Source: Bacteroides fragilis (lineage in GTDB: Bacteria; Bacteroidota; Bacteroidia; Bacteroidales; Bacteroidaceae). From it: DNA of 64,000 bases. How positions within the stretch are numbered: position 1 is the stretch's first letter; every line of letters begins with the position of its first letter. A program made the position numbers and the translations under genes. The stretch is taken from NCBI RefSeq assembly GCF_002849695.1, contig NZ_CP018937.1, positions 3,472,001 through 3,536,000 of the forward strand. The letters are read 5' to 3'. Positions 7,746 through 16,225 of the stretch are shown here, piece by piece. Below the pieces are notes generated by a model, which saw only the letters and a program-made list of their open reading frames with translations, searched no databases and was not told where the DNA came from.

Positions 7746-9026
7746 ATGAAGCTAATATTGACCTTATTCACCTGTCTTTTCGTGACAGGATGTGCATACG
7801 CACAAAACTTTTCGGACTACTTTACGAACAAAACACTGCGCATCGATTATCTTTTCACCGGAAATGCGGAAAAGCAATCAATTTGTCTCGACGAACTTTC
7901 GGAACTGCCCACATGGGCAGGCAGACGGCATCATCTTGCAGAATTACCACTGGAAGGAAACGGGCAAATTGTCATGCGTGATGTGGAAAGTGGAAAAGTT
8001 ATCTATACCACTTCGTTTTCCTCACTATTCCAGGAATGGCTGGAGACAGACGAAGCTAAAGAAGTAACCAAAGGATTTGAGAATACTTATCTCCTGCCCT
8101 ACCCTGTAAAACCAGCGGAAGTAGAAATCACGCTGCGCAACAACAAACACGAAGTAAGCGCAAGCCTGAAACATATCGTCAAGCCCGATGATATCCTGAT
8201 ACATAAAAAAGGACTCACACACATCACCCCACACAAATATTTGCTGAAAAGCGGAAACGAAGAACAATGTATCGATGTGGCAATCCTGGCCGAAGGATAT
8301 ACGAAAGCCGAAATGGAAACTTTCTATAAAGATGCAGCCGTGGCATGCGAAGCACTATTTTCGCACGAACCGTTCCAGTCTATGAAGAACCGTTTCAATA
8401 TCATAGCCGTAGCCAGTCCTTCCGCAGACAGCGGAGTCAGTGCTCCGAAACAGGGAGCATGGAAACATACTGCCTTCGGTTCGCACTTCGATACTTTCTA
8501 CTCTGACCGCTATCTGACTACCAGCCGTGTAAAAGCAATTAACGACGCATTGGCAGGCATTCCCTATGAACATATCATAATCCTCGCCAATACAGAGCAA
8601 TATGGCGGAGGCGGCATCTACAATGCTTTCACATTAACCACCGCACATCACCCCAATTTCCGCCCGGTAGTGGTACACGAATTCGGACATAGTTTCGGTG
8701 GTCTGGCCGATGAATACTTCTATGACGAAGATGTGATGAACGGCCTCTATCCACTCAATATCGAACCATGGGAACAAAACATAACCACACGTGTCAACTT
8801 CGCTTCCAAATGGGAAGATATGCTCACTAAAGACACCCCGGTTCCGACTCCGGTAGCAGATAAGGCCAAATACCCCACAGGTGTATACGAAGGAGGAGGT
8901 TACTCAGCTAAAGGTATCTATCGTCCGGCATTCGATTGCCGCATGCGCACAAATGAATATCCCACATTCTGTCCGGTTTGCCAGAGATCCATCAAACGAA
9001 TCATAGAATTTTATACAGGTAAATAA
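7746..9026 (+). CDS. secreted M64-family (IgA peptidase-like) metallopeptidase
   Basis: A 426-residue exported zinc peptidase. The zinc motif HEFGHSFGGLADEYF begins at residue 311 (His311, His315, with Asp/Glu near 322), as in the peptidase M64 family of Bacteroides, whose founding member cleaves IgA; the substrate of this one is unknown. Residues ~25-150 form the family's N-terminal beta domain. The signal peptide (1-20) contains VTGC at 13-16 but ends AYAQ, so either lipoprotein processing at Cys16 or signal peptidase I cleavage is possible. Cysteines near the C-terminus (FDCRM, FCPVC) may form a disulfide or metal site. The gene is monocistronic and ends before a bidirectional terminator. 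Confidence 0.88.
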   Translation: MKLILTLFTCLFVTGCAYAQNFSDYFTNKTLRIDYLFTGNAEKQSICLDELSELPTWAGRRHHLAELPLEGNGQIVMRDVESGKVIYTTSFSSLFQEWLETDEAKEVTKGFENTYLLPYPVKPAEVEITLRNNKHEVSASLKHIVKPDDILIHKKGLTHITPHKYLLKSGNEEQCIDVAILAEGYTKAEMETFYKDAAVACEALFSHEPFQSMKNRFNIIAVASPSADSGVSAPKQGAWKHTAFGSHFDTFYSDRYLTTSRVKAINDALAGIPYEHIIILANTEQYGGGGIYNAFTLTTAHHPNFRPVVVHEFGHSFGGLADEYFYDEDVMNGLYPLNIEPWEQNITTRVNFASKWEDMLTKDTPVPTPVADKAKYPTGVYEGGGYSAKGIYRPAFDCRMRTNEYPTFCPVCQRSIKRIIEFYTGK

Positions 9027-9062
9027 GATCATCTCAAACAAACGAAAAGGAATACATTAACC

Positions 9063-9163
9063 ACTGTACGAATTACACAGACTTCACAGGTCTCATCAGG
9101 ATTATCGACTATTTCAATCTTTATATCTGCATGTGAGTCTGTGTAATCGACCATACAGGAGTT
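9063..9163. repeat. imperfect palindromic intergenic repeat (ACACAGA family)
   Basis: The left arm (about 9063-9091, core GAATTACACAGACTTCACAGG) and right arm (about 9130-9160, complement core GATTACACAGACTCACA) face each other across ~40 bp. The core resembles that of the repeat at 28186-28297. The rest of 9027-9260 holds no gene. Confidence 0.5.
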
Positions 9164-9260
9164 ACGATATCGCCACTAAATACATACAGGCAACCCATAT
9201 AAGTCCCGAGGGATATTAGTCCTATAAGAGCTGAAAGCGATAAGCCCGGGATCTCATAAA

Positions 9261-9294
9261 AAAAGGCCGTCTGAAACAAATCAGACGGCCTTTT
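9261..9294. terminator. bidirectional rho-independent terminator
   Basis: A 14-bp perfect stem (AAAAGGCCGTCTGA, 9261-9274) with a 6-nt loop and the matching arm 9281-9294. A-run before and T-run after, so it can end both the peptidase transcript (+) and the exb operon (-). Confidence 0.9.
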
Positions 9295-9310
9295 CTATGT
9301 ATAGAATAAC

Positions 9311-9775
9311 TTATTCGCGAGCTCTCGCAGAATAGTTAATTTTCAGTGCATAAGCTTGACGAAGAGCCTGTTTAATATCGGTAACGATACCCATTTTTGT
9401 ATCCTGGTCTATTTTCAAAGACACAGTCATAAAGGGTTGGTCTTCCTCTTTCATACTTGAGCGCTCGTTAGTTACGTAAGCCTGAATTTCGTCAACTTCA
9501 GCATATGCGTCATTCAACTGGATACGGCTTTCAGACCCCAGTTTTTTACGATACTCTGCTGTCGGTTTACCTACATAGATAAACGTAACCAAAGATTTCT
9601 TTTCAAGTTTTTCCAACTCAGTACCCTGCGGAATCTTAAACTCAACCCTTAAAGAAACTTCACGCATTGTTGTTACAATCATAAAGAAGAACAACAATGT
9701 AAAGATCAAGTCAGGTAGAGAAGAAGTATTCAGCGTAGGCATCCCGCGCTTACCTGTTTTATTAAATTTTCCCAT
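9311..9775 (-). CDS. exbD: ExbD/TolR-family biopolymer transporter, second copy
   Basis: A 154-residue inner-membrane protein with a short cytoplasmic N-terminus, one TM helix (about 17-37, LPDLIFTLLFFFMIVTTM, including the membrane Asp that takes part in proton flow) and a periplasmic domain. It is a partner of ExbB in energizing TonB. Its start overlaps the stop of the first exbD by one base (TAATG). It is the last gene of the exb operon, followed by the bidirectional terminator. Two unlike ExbD proteins in one operon are usual in Bacteroidetes; division of labour between them is not known from sequence. Confidence 0.9.
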   Translation of the reverse strand: MGKFNKTGKRGMPTLNTSSLPDLIFTLLFFFMIVTTMREVSLRVEFKIPQGTELEKLEKKSLVTFIYVGKPTAEYRKKLGSESRIQLNDAYAEVDEIQAYVTNERSSMKEEDQPFMTVSLKIDQDTKMGIVTDIKQALRQAYALKINYSARARE

Positions 9776-10365
9776 TAATTATTCTTTTTAACTCCTTTAG
9801 GTTCAGCCTCAGAGATCTTCTGAGGAAAAATTTCACGAATAGCTTTCTGCTGGTCTTCATTCAACTCAGCATAATTCTTCTGCCACTTTTCCTGAGCCAA
9901 TTCATCTCTTAACTCGTTGTAAGCAGCAACCAGCTCATTTTGAACATCAAAATAAGCCTGATAAGAAGATCCGCGGTCACTCTGCAAAGAAATTACATGA
10001 TTCTCCGTAACCATGGTATTACCAAAGAAAGGCACATCTTTCGCATGTTTTTCCGGTAATTTTTCATCGTTATATGGATTGGCAATGAATTCTTTGGCTT
10101 TTTCCCTCAATTGCTTCACATCAACAACTTCGCCACCGCACATCAACTGATTCTGAAAGTTCAGAAAAATCTGCAGAACGTTACGATCCTTAACAACGAT
10201 GTCATTGTCAACCTGATCCTTATCGGGAGGTGGAGGCAATTGTCTTGCCAAACCACGGTCAGTATCCATAGATGTCGTAATCAAGAAGAAGATAAGCAAT
10301 AAGAATGCAATATCCGCTGTTGAACTTGAATTAATTTCAGGAACTTTTCTATTTCCTTTTGCCAT
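9775..10365 (-). CDS. exbD: ExbD/TolR-family biopolymer transporter, first copy
   Basis: A 196-residue ExbD. The TM segment at about 16-34 (TADIAFLLLIFFLITTSMD) contains the conserved Asp followed by the hydrophobic helix. The mature periplasmic part begins with a Pro-rich linker (QLPPPPDKD). It is longer than the second copy, with an extra ~60-residue, Glu/Lys/Gln-rich C-terminal segment predicted helical. It belongs to the exbB-unknown-exbD-exbD operon, with TAATG coupling to the next gene. Confidence 0.9.
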   Translation of the reverse strand: MAKGNRKVPEINSSSTADIAFLLLIFFLITTSMDTDRGLARQLPPPPDKDQVDNDIVVKDRNVLQIFLNFQNQLMCGGEVVDVKQLREKAKEFIANPYNDEKLPEKHAKDVPFFGNTMVTENHVISLQSDRGSSYQAYFDVQNELVAAYNELRDELAQEKWQKNYAELNEDQQKAIREIFPQKISEAEPKGVKKNN

Positions 10366-10401
10366 TGTAGTTACTGTATTTTATTGAGTTTCCCCAATTA
10401 G

Positions 10402-10872
10402 TTATGATAATTTCTTTTTAATACTACTTCCGATGATAGCAACAACTGTTACCAACAACAAGAAATAAATACTGTAAAGGAACATATCAGTCAGTTTCAA
10501 CCAGAAAGGAACATTGTCAGTTCCTTCATATCCCTGAATTGTCAGTGTTTCACCACTACCCATAGACCATGCTACAACCAATACAAGAACAAGAAGAATA
10601 AGTCCGAGCAATGATCTGATAGCACCCTTAGGATTGTCTTTCAAAGCAGAACCGAACTGGAAGATAGCAGCAACAACAGTTGCAACTACAGCAATGCCAA
10701 ACAGACCGTACATCAGGTACAGCAAGGCATCTGTGTTTGCAGGATTATCCATGTCGTATACAAGCGGAGTTTCCATTTGTCCACCAAAATAGAAAAGACC
10801 CAATACGATCACGATAAGAGCAAACATCGCGTATAGTACGTAATACGATACTTTATATGTTAACTTACTCAT
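10402..10872 (-). CDS. four-TM membrane protein of the exb operon
   Basis: A 156-residue protein with four hydrophobic segments (about 9-29, 47-68, 85-102, 130-150). I recognize no named domain. It lies 6 bp after exbB and 36 bp before the first exbD, so it is made with a TonB-energizing complex and is probably an accessory or structural subunit of it. The loop between TM3 and TM4 (SGETLTIQGYEGTDN) is probably periplasmic. Membership of the complex is inference from position only. Confidence 0.8.
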   Translation of the reverse strand: MSKLTYKVSYYVLYAMFALIVIVLGLFYFGGQMETPLVYDMDNPANTDALLYLMYGLFGIAVVATVVAAIFQFGSALKDNPKGAIRSLLGLILLVLVLVVAWSMGSGETLTIQGYEGTDNVPFWLKLTDMFLYSIYFLLLVTVVAIIGSSIKKKLS

Positions 10873-10878
10873 CTCAGA

Positions 10879-11703
10879 TTATTTTTTGTATTTCAAGTTA
10901 TATTTGATTACCATGTCAAGCAAAGAGATAGAAGAGTCTTCCATTTCGCTTGTAAGAGCTTCAATTTTAGCAAGGATGTAGTTATAGAATACCTGAAGGA
11001 TCAAAGCTACAACCAAACCGAAGATAGTAGTAATCAAGGCAACCTTCATACCACCAGCAACAACTGTCGGAGAGATATCACCCTGCTGTTGGATTTTATC
11101 GAATGCCATAACCATACCTACTACAGTACCCAAGAATCCCAATGACGGAGCCATCGCGATGAACAGTGTGATCCAAGAGCATCCTTTTTCAAGGTAACCA
11201 GCCTGAACGCCACCATAAGATACTACAGATTTCTCAACCACGTCGATGCCTTGGTCGATTCTCATCAAACCTTGATAATAGATAGAAGCAACAGGACCTC
11301 TCGTGTTACGAGCGATATCTTTAGCAGCTTCAACATCACCTTTTTCCAAAGCAGCTTCGATAGAAGACATAAATTTCTTTGTGTTGATTTCAGCCAAGCT
11401 CAAGTAAATGATACGTTCAATACAGAAAGCCAAACCAATAACCAATGCGATAGCAACCAAACTCATGAAAGATGCAGTACCTTCGATGAATTTTACTTTA
11501 ATTTCTTTGTGGATACCACCTTCTTCTTCAGCACCAGCAAGAGGAGCAGAAGCTTCAGCAGCCTCAGCTACAGCGTCAGCAACCGGTTTGTCTGCTGCAG
11601 GAGCAGCTTGTTCGGTAGCAGCAGCATCCTGAGCCTGAACGAGTTGAGTTGAGCCAAATGTTAAGACTCCCATCACAGCAACAATTGCAAATAACTTTTT
11701 CAT
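10879..11703 (-). CDS. exbB: ExbB/TolQ/MotA-family proton channel subunit
   Basis: A 274-residue protein. Residues 1-24 look like a signal peptide (ending QLVQAQ) followed by an Ala/Glu/Pro-rich low-complexity stretch (25-60); the ExbB core follows, with TM helices at about 76-98, 170-195 and 210-235. The core motifs SLGFLGTVVGMVMAF and GGMKVALITTIFGLVVAL are the conserved TolQ/ExbB pore segments. It works with ExbD and TonB to power outer-membrane transport, which here would serve SusC-type receptors. It is the first gene of the operon. The extra exported N-terminus is a Bacteroidetes feature and is absent from E. coli ExbB. Confidence 0.92.
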   Translation of the reverse strand: MKKLFAIVAVMGVLTFGSTQLVQAQDAAATEQAAPAADKPVADAVAEAAEASAPLAGAEEEGGIHKEIKVKFIEGTASFMSLVAIALVIGLAFCIERIIYLSLAEINTKKFMSSIEAALEKGDVEAAKDIARNTRGPVASIYYQGLMRIDQGIDVVEKSVVSYGGVQAGYLEKGCSWITLFIAMAPSLGFLGTVVGMVMAFDKIQQQGDISPTVVAGGMKVALITTIFGLVVALILQVFYNYILAKIEALTSEMEDSSISLLDMVIKYNLKYKK

Positions 11704-11782
11704 TGTGTGTCTAATTTTTAAGATTAATTAATTAAATTATTATTATTGTATTTACTTATCGTCTTTTGTTTAAAATTTCCTG

Positions 11783-11870
11783 CGGAGAGAGCGGGATTCG
11801 AACCCGCGATACACTTTTGGCGTATACACGCTTTCCAGGCGTGCCTCTTCAACCACTCGAGCATCTCTCC
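11783..11870 (-). tRNA. tRNA-Ser (anticodon GGA)
   Basis: Minus-strand sequence starting GGAGAGATGCTCGAGTGG folds as a class II tRNA. The acceptor arms GGAGAGA/TCTCTCC pair fully, the anticodon loop CTGGAAA gives GGA (serine UCC/UCU), a long variable arm follows, and GGTTCGAATCC is the T-loop. Length is 88 nt with discriminator G; the CCA is not encoded. It lies between the exb operon and tatD. Confidence 0.97.
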
Positions 11871-12031
11871 AATTGGTGCTTTCCTCAAATCGGGTGCAAA
11901 TTACAAAAAAAATGCGAACCACAAGCGTTTTCAGCTACAAATGTATTCTTTTTTTTCTTCTTCTGCAGCATTATCCTTCTTTTATCTTTAATAAATCCAC
12001 TAAATTAATAAAATTTAAAATCTAACAGAGC

Positions 12032-12808
12032 TTATTTGAGTATTCCAAACACTTTCAATGCGCTGATAGCAGTCAATTCCGCAACTTTTTCGGGATCTTC
12101 CTTGTATATTTCGGCAACTTTTATTAATGCATCTTTCACATTCGCACTCTCATTCCTCTTCCCACGGTTAGGGACCGGTGTGAGGTAAGGAGAATCCGTT
12201 TCCAGCACAATGCGTTCCAACGGAATATGTTTAAGCGCTTCCGGCAGAGTTGACTTTTTGAAAGTGACCACACCATTTATGCCAATCTTAAACCCGGAGA
12301 ACTCCATCATCCGGGCAGCTTCTTCGGACGTCCCGGTGAAACTATGAAAAATGCCGGTCAAGCCACTGCTTTTATAAGGCTGCAATACCTTATATATATA
12401 ATCAAAAGCTTCACGGCAATGAATGACAATCGGCAACTGGTACTGAAGGGCCCACTGAACCTGTTTCTCAAAAACAATCAACTGTTCTTTCAACCAGGTT
12501 TTGTCCCAGTAAAGATCGATCCCGATCTCTCCTACGGCCACAAATCGTTCCGAAGTTGCCAGGTGATTAGCCACTATTTCAAGTTCTTTTTCATACGAAT
12601 CGTTCACGGAAGTAGGATGCAACCCGATCATCGGGAAACAAAAGTCACGATAGGTATCACAAACCGACAACATAGGTTCGATTGTCATACTGTCTATATT
12701 GGGCATAAAAATATGCGTAACACCGGCAGCACGGGCACGCTCTATTACCAAAGGCAAATCTTCGGCAAATTCTTCCAGAAAAAGATGGGAATGTGAATCG
12801 ACAAGCAT
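12032..12808 (-). CDS. TatD-family metal-dependent DNase/hydrolase
   Basis: A 258-residue TIM-barrel amidohydrolase-type enzyme with all TatD metal ligands visible: HSH near residue 5 (VDSHSHLF), Glu in GEIGIDLYWDKT, His in PIVIHCREAF, His in GIFHSFTG and Asp in ETDSPYLTPVPNRG. Family members are 3'-5' exonucleases implicated in DNA repair and quality control. It is the last gene of a three-gene operon after polyprenyl synthase and an unknown gene, 3 bp after the latter. Confidence 0.93.
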   Translation of the reverse strand: MLVDSHSHLFLEEFAEDLPLVIERARAAGVTHIFMPNIDSMTIEPMLSVCDTYRDFCFPMIGLHPTSVNDSYEKELEIVANHLATSERFVAVGEIGIDLYWDKTWLKEQLIVFEKQVQWALQYQLPIVIHCREAFDYIYKVLQPYKSSGLTGIFHSFTGTSEEAARMMEFSGFKIGINGVVTFKKSTLPEALKHIPLERIVLETDSPYLTPVPNRGKRNESANVKDALIKVAEIYKEDPEKVAELTAISALKVFGILK

Positions 12809-12811
12809 ATT

Positions 12812-13522
12812 TTAAAGAATCTCTTTAGTTTGTTTTTCACCGGTCCGGTAATAATAAATCAGACCGTAATCACGACATTTCTCCAACCGCTTTTCATTAG
12901 GCAGTACCTCCTGATATTTGGCCTCCACCTGATTCCAGATATCGAGAATCAACCGGTCAGCCTGCGCACGCATAGACGAAAGTTGTTCTAAGCTACGATT
13001 TGTGAGGAGTTGAAGGTTTTTCTGCTTTTCATAACCTTCCATGAATATATCATAATGTACTTTCACTTTGGCAATCGTCGGGTTATAGATAGGTATGCCT
13101 CCCCGGGAAGTACGTTGCCGTTCTCCTTCTATGATTTTCTGTCCCCACTCGGCTATAGAAGCCTCACTGTTCAAATCGGGCACACCGAAATTATCCATAG
13201 GCAAGCTGTACATATCTTTATGGGATTCTTTAATTTCGGCTCGAATCACTGCCAGGTTCAAAACTTGTATAAAGTGAGAAATATAAAGACGGGCCGCTTT
13301 TACATTGGCCTGATGCTTCTTACTGTTTCTGCTCTGTTCTCCATAACAGTGTACATAATAAGAATGCGCAGCCTCAAATTTAGCCAGAAACATACGTGCT
13401 TCCCCCAATGTCTTTAACGAAACGGCCAAATCATAGACATTACATACGTCCCCCTTTACGACCGCTGCTTTCAGCGCCCGTATCCTGGCTTGATCAGTAT
13501 TTGGCAAACGTCTATAAGGCAT
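12812..13522 (-). CDS. conserved hypothetical protein between polyprenyl synthase and TatD
   Basis: A 236-residue soluble protein with no signal peptide or membrane segment. It is strongly helical, with many Lys, Glu, Gln and Leu and regularly spaced aromatic residues (for example FEAAHSYYVHCYGEQSRNSK). I do not recognize a family. It is packed between the polyprenyl synthase (7 bp upstream) and tatD (3 bp downstream), so it is certainly cotranscribed with them, but this does not define its role. Confidence 0.75.
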   Translation of the reverse strand: MPYRRLPNTDQARIRALKAAVVKGDVCNVYDLAVSLKTLGEARMFLAKFEAAHSYYVHCYGEQSRNSKKHQANVKAARLYISHFIQVLNLAVIRAEIKESHKDMYSLPMDNFGVPDLNSEASIAEWGQKIIEGERQRTSRGGIPIYNPTIAKVKVHYDIFMEGYEKQKNLQLLTNRSLEQLSSMRAQADRLILDIWNQVEAKYQEVLPNEKRLEKCRDYGLIYYYRTGEKQTKEIL

Positions 13523-13529
13523 CGTTATA

Positions 13530-14504
13530 TTACATCTCGCGGTACATTAAATGCTTCATCAGCTTTTTCAGCTCACTTTTCCTATCTTCTATGACAGATA
13601 CGGCCCCCAGACTGGTCATCGCACGAGTATAGTACTCACGCATCTTGTTTTCACAGACAGCTTTGATACCTATCTGATTGTACAACTCGGTTACAGCACT
13701 GATTTTTTCTTCGGCACAGAATGAAGTCGCATTCAGCCAACGGTTCAGTTCATCCAACTGATTCCGGTCGGCCCGTTCCAATGCTTTAATCAACATATAT
13801 GTTTTCTTATTGCATAAAATATCACCACCGATATTTTTACCAAACACGGCTGAATCGCCATATACATCCAGCAAATCATCCTGCAATTGGAAAGCAACCC
13901 CAATCTGCATGCCGAAATCATATAGATTTTCAGCATCTTCACGGGAAGCTCCTCCCAAAATAGCTCCGATTTTCAAACTGGCCGCCAATAGAACGGCAGT
14001 TTTCAAACGGATCATTTCCAGATATTCCTCTTCTTTCACATCATCGCGGGACTCAAACCCCATATCCATCTGCTGACCTTCGCAAATCTCAAGTGCTGTC
14101 AAGCTAAACAAGTCCATTACCTCTTTCAGATACTCTGAAGAACAGCTTGCCATATACTGATAAGCCAGCACCATCATGGCATCTCCCGACAAAATTGCAG
14201 TATTGTCATTCCAGACTTTATGAACCGTTGTTTTTCCACGGCGCATATCGGCCCGATCCATCAAGTCGTCATGCAAAAGAGTATAATTATGATAAACTTC
14301 AATTGCCGTAGCAGGATCATAAACAGAAGTAACATCCTCCTTATAGAGATTGTATGCCATTAACATTAGAACAGGGCGAATGCGTTTCCCCCCCATGGAA
14401 AGTACGTATTTAACAGGGTCATACAAACCAACCGGTGTGCGTGTAAACTGGATATCTGAAATGTGAGAATTTATTTTATCAAGAAGCTGAAATGCTGTAT
14501 ACAT
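13530..14504 (-). CDS. all-trans polyprenyl diphosphate synthase
   Basis: A 324-residue enzyme of the IspA/IspB family that condenses isopentenyl diphosphate onto allylic diphosphates. The first Asp-rich motif is DDLMD at 79-83 (in LLHDDLMDRADMRRG), and the second is DDLLD in FQLQDDLLDVYGD. GGKRIRPVLMLMAY is the usual IPP-binding block. Product length (C15-C40) cannot be assigned with certainty; the residues before the first motif (YHNYTLL) have two Tyr, which may limit chain length. It is the first gene of the operon with the unknown gene and tatD. ispH, which supplies the precursors, is 1.7 kb away. Confidence 0.92.
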   Translation of the reverse strand: MYTAFQLLDKINSHISDIQFTRTPVGLYDPVKYVLSMGGKRIRPVLMLMAYNLYKEDVTSVYDPATAIEVYHNYTLLHDDLMDRADMRRGKTTVHKVWNDNTAILSGDAMMVLAYQYMASCSSEYLKEVMDLFSLTALEICEGQQMDMGFESRDDVKEEEYLEMIRLKTAVLLAASLKIGAILGGASREDAENLYDFGMQIGVAFQLQDDLLDVYGDSAVFGKNIGGDILCNKKTYMLIKALERADRNQLDELNRWLNATSFCAEEKISAVTELYNQIGIKAVCENKMREYYTRAMTSLGAVSVIEDRKSELKKLMKHLMYREM

Positions 14505-14540
14505 AGTAATAAGTTATAAAAAAAGAGGATTGAATGAAAA

Positions 14541-14563
14541 GAGGCTGCTTGGACGGCAGCCTC
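14541..14563 (-). terminator. terminator of tonB
   Basis: GAGGCTGC (14541-14548) and GCAGCCTC (14556-14563) pair around a 7-nt loop; on the minus strand the hairpin is followed by CTTTTC. It lies 22 bp beyond the tonB stop codon. Confidence 0.7.
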
Positions 14564-14584
14564 TCTTCTTATACTATACAATGA

Positions 14585-15268
14585 TTATTGCAGTCTGAAT
14601 CGTACAGGTAATGTAAATCTACAACGAACAGGTTTACCTCTCTGCTTACCCGGCTTCCATTTAGGCATGGTTTTAACCACACGAAGAGCTTCTTTATCAA
14701 GATATGGGTCAACGCTCTTTACAACCTTAATGTCAGTAATACTACCATCACGTTCAACAACGAACTGAAGAACAACCTGTCCCTGGGTTCCGTTTTCCTG
14801 AGCAATGGTCGGATAGTTGATATTCTTATACAGGAACTGCAAACAAGCAGGCATACCACCCGGAAACTCAGCAGCTTCTTCTACTACCTCAAAAATTTCC
14901 TGTTCCGACGGTTCTTCCTCTTTCACCTCAACCGGTACGTATTTTACTTCCACTTTCTGTCCGGTATCCTCTGTTGAAGCAATAGCTGTTTCTTCCACAT
15001 CAGCCTGGTCATCAACGATCTTCAGGATTTCAGCCTGTTTCGGAACCTCAACGGGAGGTGGGGCCGGTTTTTCTTCCTGTTGTGTAATAGGAATCATTTC
15101 CTCTTCAAACTCAATTTGGGCTACCGCCTGGCTTGTATCGATCTTTATATCACGCTCCGTCCATTCGAACGCAACGAATATAAAGGCGAGCACCACAACG
15201 TAACCGATCAGCAGCCACTGGGTCTTCTTACCTTCGAGGTCTGCTTTGGGCGATTTTTTTACTTCCAT
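14585..15268 (-). CDS. tonB: TonB energy transducer
   Basis: A 227-residue inner-membrane-anchored periplasmic protein that passes energy from ExbBD to outer-membrane receptors. It has a cytoplasmic N-terminus, one TM helix (about 17-36), a long Pro/Glu/Val-rich linker (about 55-135, with KPAPPPVEVPKQ), and the C-terminal TonB domain (about 145-227) with NYPTIAQENGTQGQVVLQFV, the VVKSVDPYLDKEALRVVKTM helix and the terminal WKPGKQRGKPV strand. It is monocistronic, divergent from cmk, and functionally linked to the exb operon 3 kb away. Confidence 0.95.
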   Translation of the reverse strand: MEVKKSPKADLEGKKTQWLLIGYVVVLAFIFVAFEWTERDIKIDTSQAVAQIEFEEEMIPITQQEEKPAPPPVEVPKQAEILKIVDDQADVEETAIASTEDTGQKVEVKYVPVEVKEEEPSEQEIFEVVEEAAEFPGGMPACLQFLYKNINYPTIAQENGTQGQVVLQFVVERDGSITDIKVVKSVDPYLDKEALRVVKTMPKWKPGKQRGKPVRCRFTLPVRFRLQ

Positions 15269-15329
15269 AAAATTATTATATAAAAATTGGTGTTCTTCTG
15301 GTTTTTAAGCTGTTATTGCTTTTGTGCCA

Positions 15330-15337
15330 CAAATATA
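15330..15337 (-). promoter_or_regulatory. -7 element of tonB
   Basis: The minus strand reads TATATTTG (TAnnTTTG), 61 bp before the tonB ATG. It is back to back with the cmk -7 element 23 bp away. Confidence 0.4.
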
Positions 15338-15360
15338 ACGCAGATATTTTAAAAATGCAG

Positions 15361-15368
15361 TATATTTG
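15361..15368 (+). promoter_or_regulatory. -7 element of cmk
   Basis: TATATTTG matches TAnnTTTG, 55 bp before the cmk ATG at 15424. It lies downstream of the longer in-frame start at 15316, which argues against that start. Confidence 0.45.
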
Positions 15369-15423
15369 GCGAAAAAATTTAGATAAGACGTTAAAAAAGG
15401 GAATAAACCTGCTGCATAACATC

Positions 15424-16113
15424 ATGAAAAAGATAACAATTGCAATTGATGGCTTTTCTTCTTGCGGGAAAAGTACCATGGCTAAAGATTTGGCTAAAGA
15501 AATCGGATACATTTATATCGACAGTGGAGCTATGTATCGTGCCGTTACACTATACAGTATAGAGAACGGCATCTTCAACGGAGATACGATTGATACTGAA
15601 AAACTGAAACAGCGTATCGACGATATCCACATCTCTTTCCGGATTGATCCGGAAACCGGTCGCCCGAATACTTACTTAAATGGAGTGAACGTAGAGAACA
15701 AAATCCGCACCATGGAAGTTTCTTCTAAAGTAAGTCCGATCAGTGCGCTCGGTTTTGTCCGCGAAGCCATGGTGGCCCAGCAACAAGAAATGGGCAAAGC
15801 CAAGGGCATTGTTATGGATGGCCGTGATATCGGTACAACTGTATTTCCGGATGCAGAATTAAAGATATTCGTAACCGCCTCACCGGAGATTCGCGCCCAG
15901 CGCCGTTATGACGAACTGAAAGCCAAAGGACAGGAGGCCAGTTTTGAAGAAATATTGGAGAACGTGAAACAACGTGACCATATCGACCAGACGCGTGAAG
16001 TGAGCCCGCTAAAGAAAGCTGACGATGCTTTACTATTAGACAACAGTCATCTCACCATTGCCGAGCAAAAGGAGTGGCTGACAGCCGAATATCAAAAAGC
16101 GATAAAAGAGTAA
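15424..16113 (+). CDS. cmk: cytidylate kinase
   Basis: A 229-residue kinase converting CMP/dCMP to the diphosphate with ATP. The P-loop is GFSSCGKST (residues ~9-17), followed by [12 protein letters not shown], the substrate-binding [17 protein letters not shown] block and [14 protein letters not shown], the lid region. The ATG at 15424 gives the family's usual N-terminus [10 protein letters not shown]; an in-frame longer start lies before the promoter. A 22-bp repeat array and terminator follow before ispH. Confidence 0.96.
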   Translation: MKKITIAIDGFSSCGKSTMAKDLAKEIGYIYIDSGAMYRAVTLYSIENGIFNGDTIDTEKLKQRIDDIHISFRIDPETGRPNTYLNGVNVENKIRTMEVSSKVSPISALGFVREAMVAQQQEMGKAKGIVMDGRDIGTTVFPDAELKIFVTASPEIRAQRRYDELKAKGQEASFEEILENVKQRDHIDQTREVSPLKKADDALLLDNSHLTIAEQKEWLTAEYQKAIKE

Positions 16114-16121
16114 AAACGGAA

Positions 16122-16198
16122 GGGTGTAGCCATACGCCCCATAGGGTGTAGCCATCCTGAGGAAAGGGTGTAGCCATCCGGTCAGTATGGCTACACCC
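16122..16198 (+). repeat. 22-bp-period array, three direct boxes plus one inverted box
   Basis: GGGTGTAGCCAT occurs at 16122, 16144 and 16166 (exact 22-bp period), with unlike 10-nt spacers; its complement ATGGCTACACCC occurs once at 16187-16198. The inverted copy can pair with any of the three direct copies. The array fills the cmk-ispH gap. Confidence 0.85.
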
Positions 16199-16204
16199 TT
16201 TTTT
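16166..16204 (+). terminator. terminator between cmk and ispH, made from the repeat boxes
   Basis: The last direct box (16166-16177) pairs perfectly over 12 bp with the inverted box (16187-16198) around a 9-nt loop, followed by six T's (16199-16204). It would attenuate read-through from cmk into ispH, whose ATG is only 22 bp further on. Confidence 0.75.
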
Positions 16205-16225
16205 AATCACAGATTTTGTAATTAT

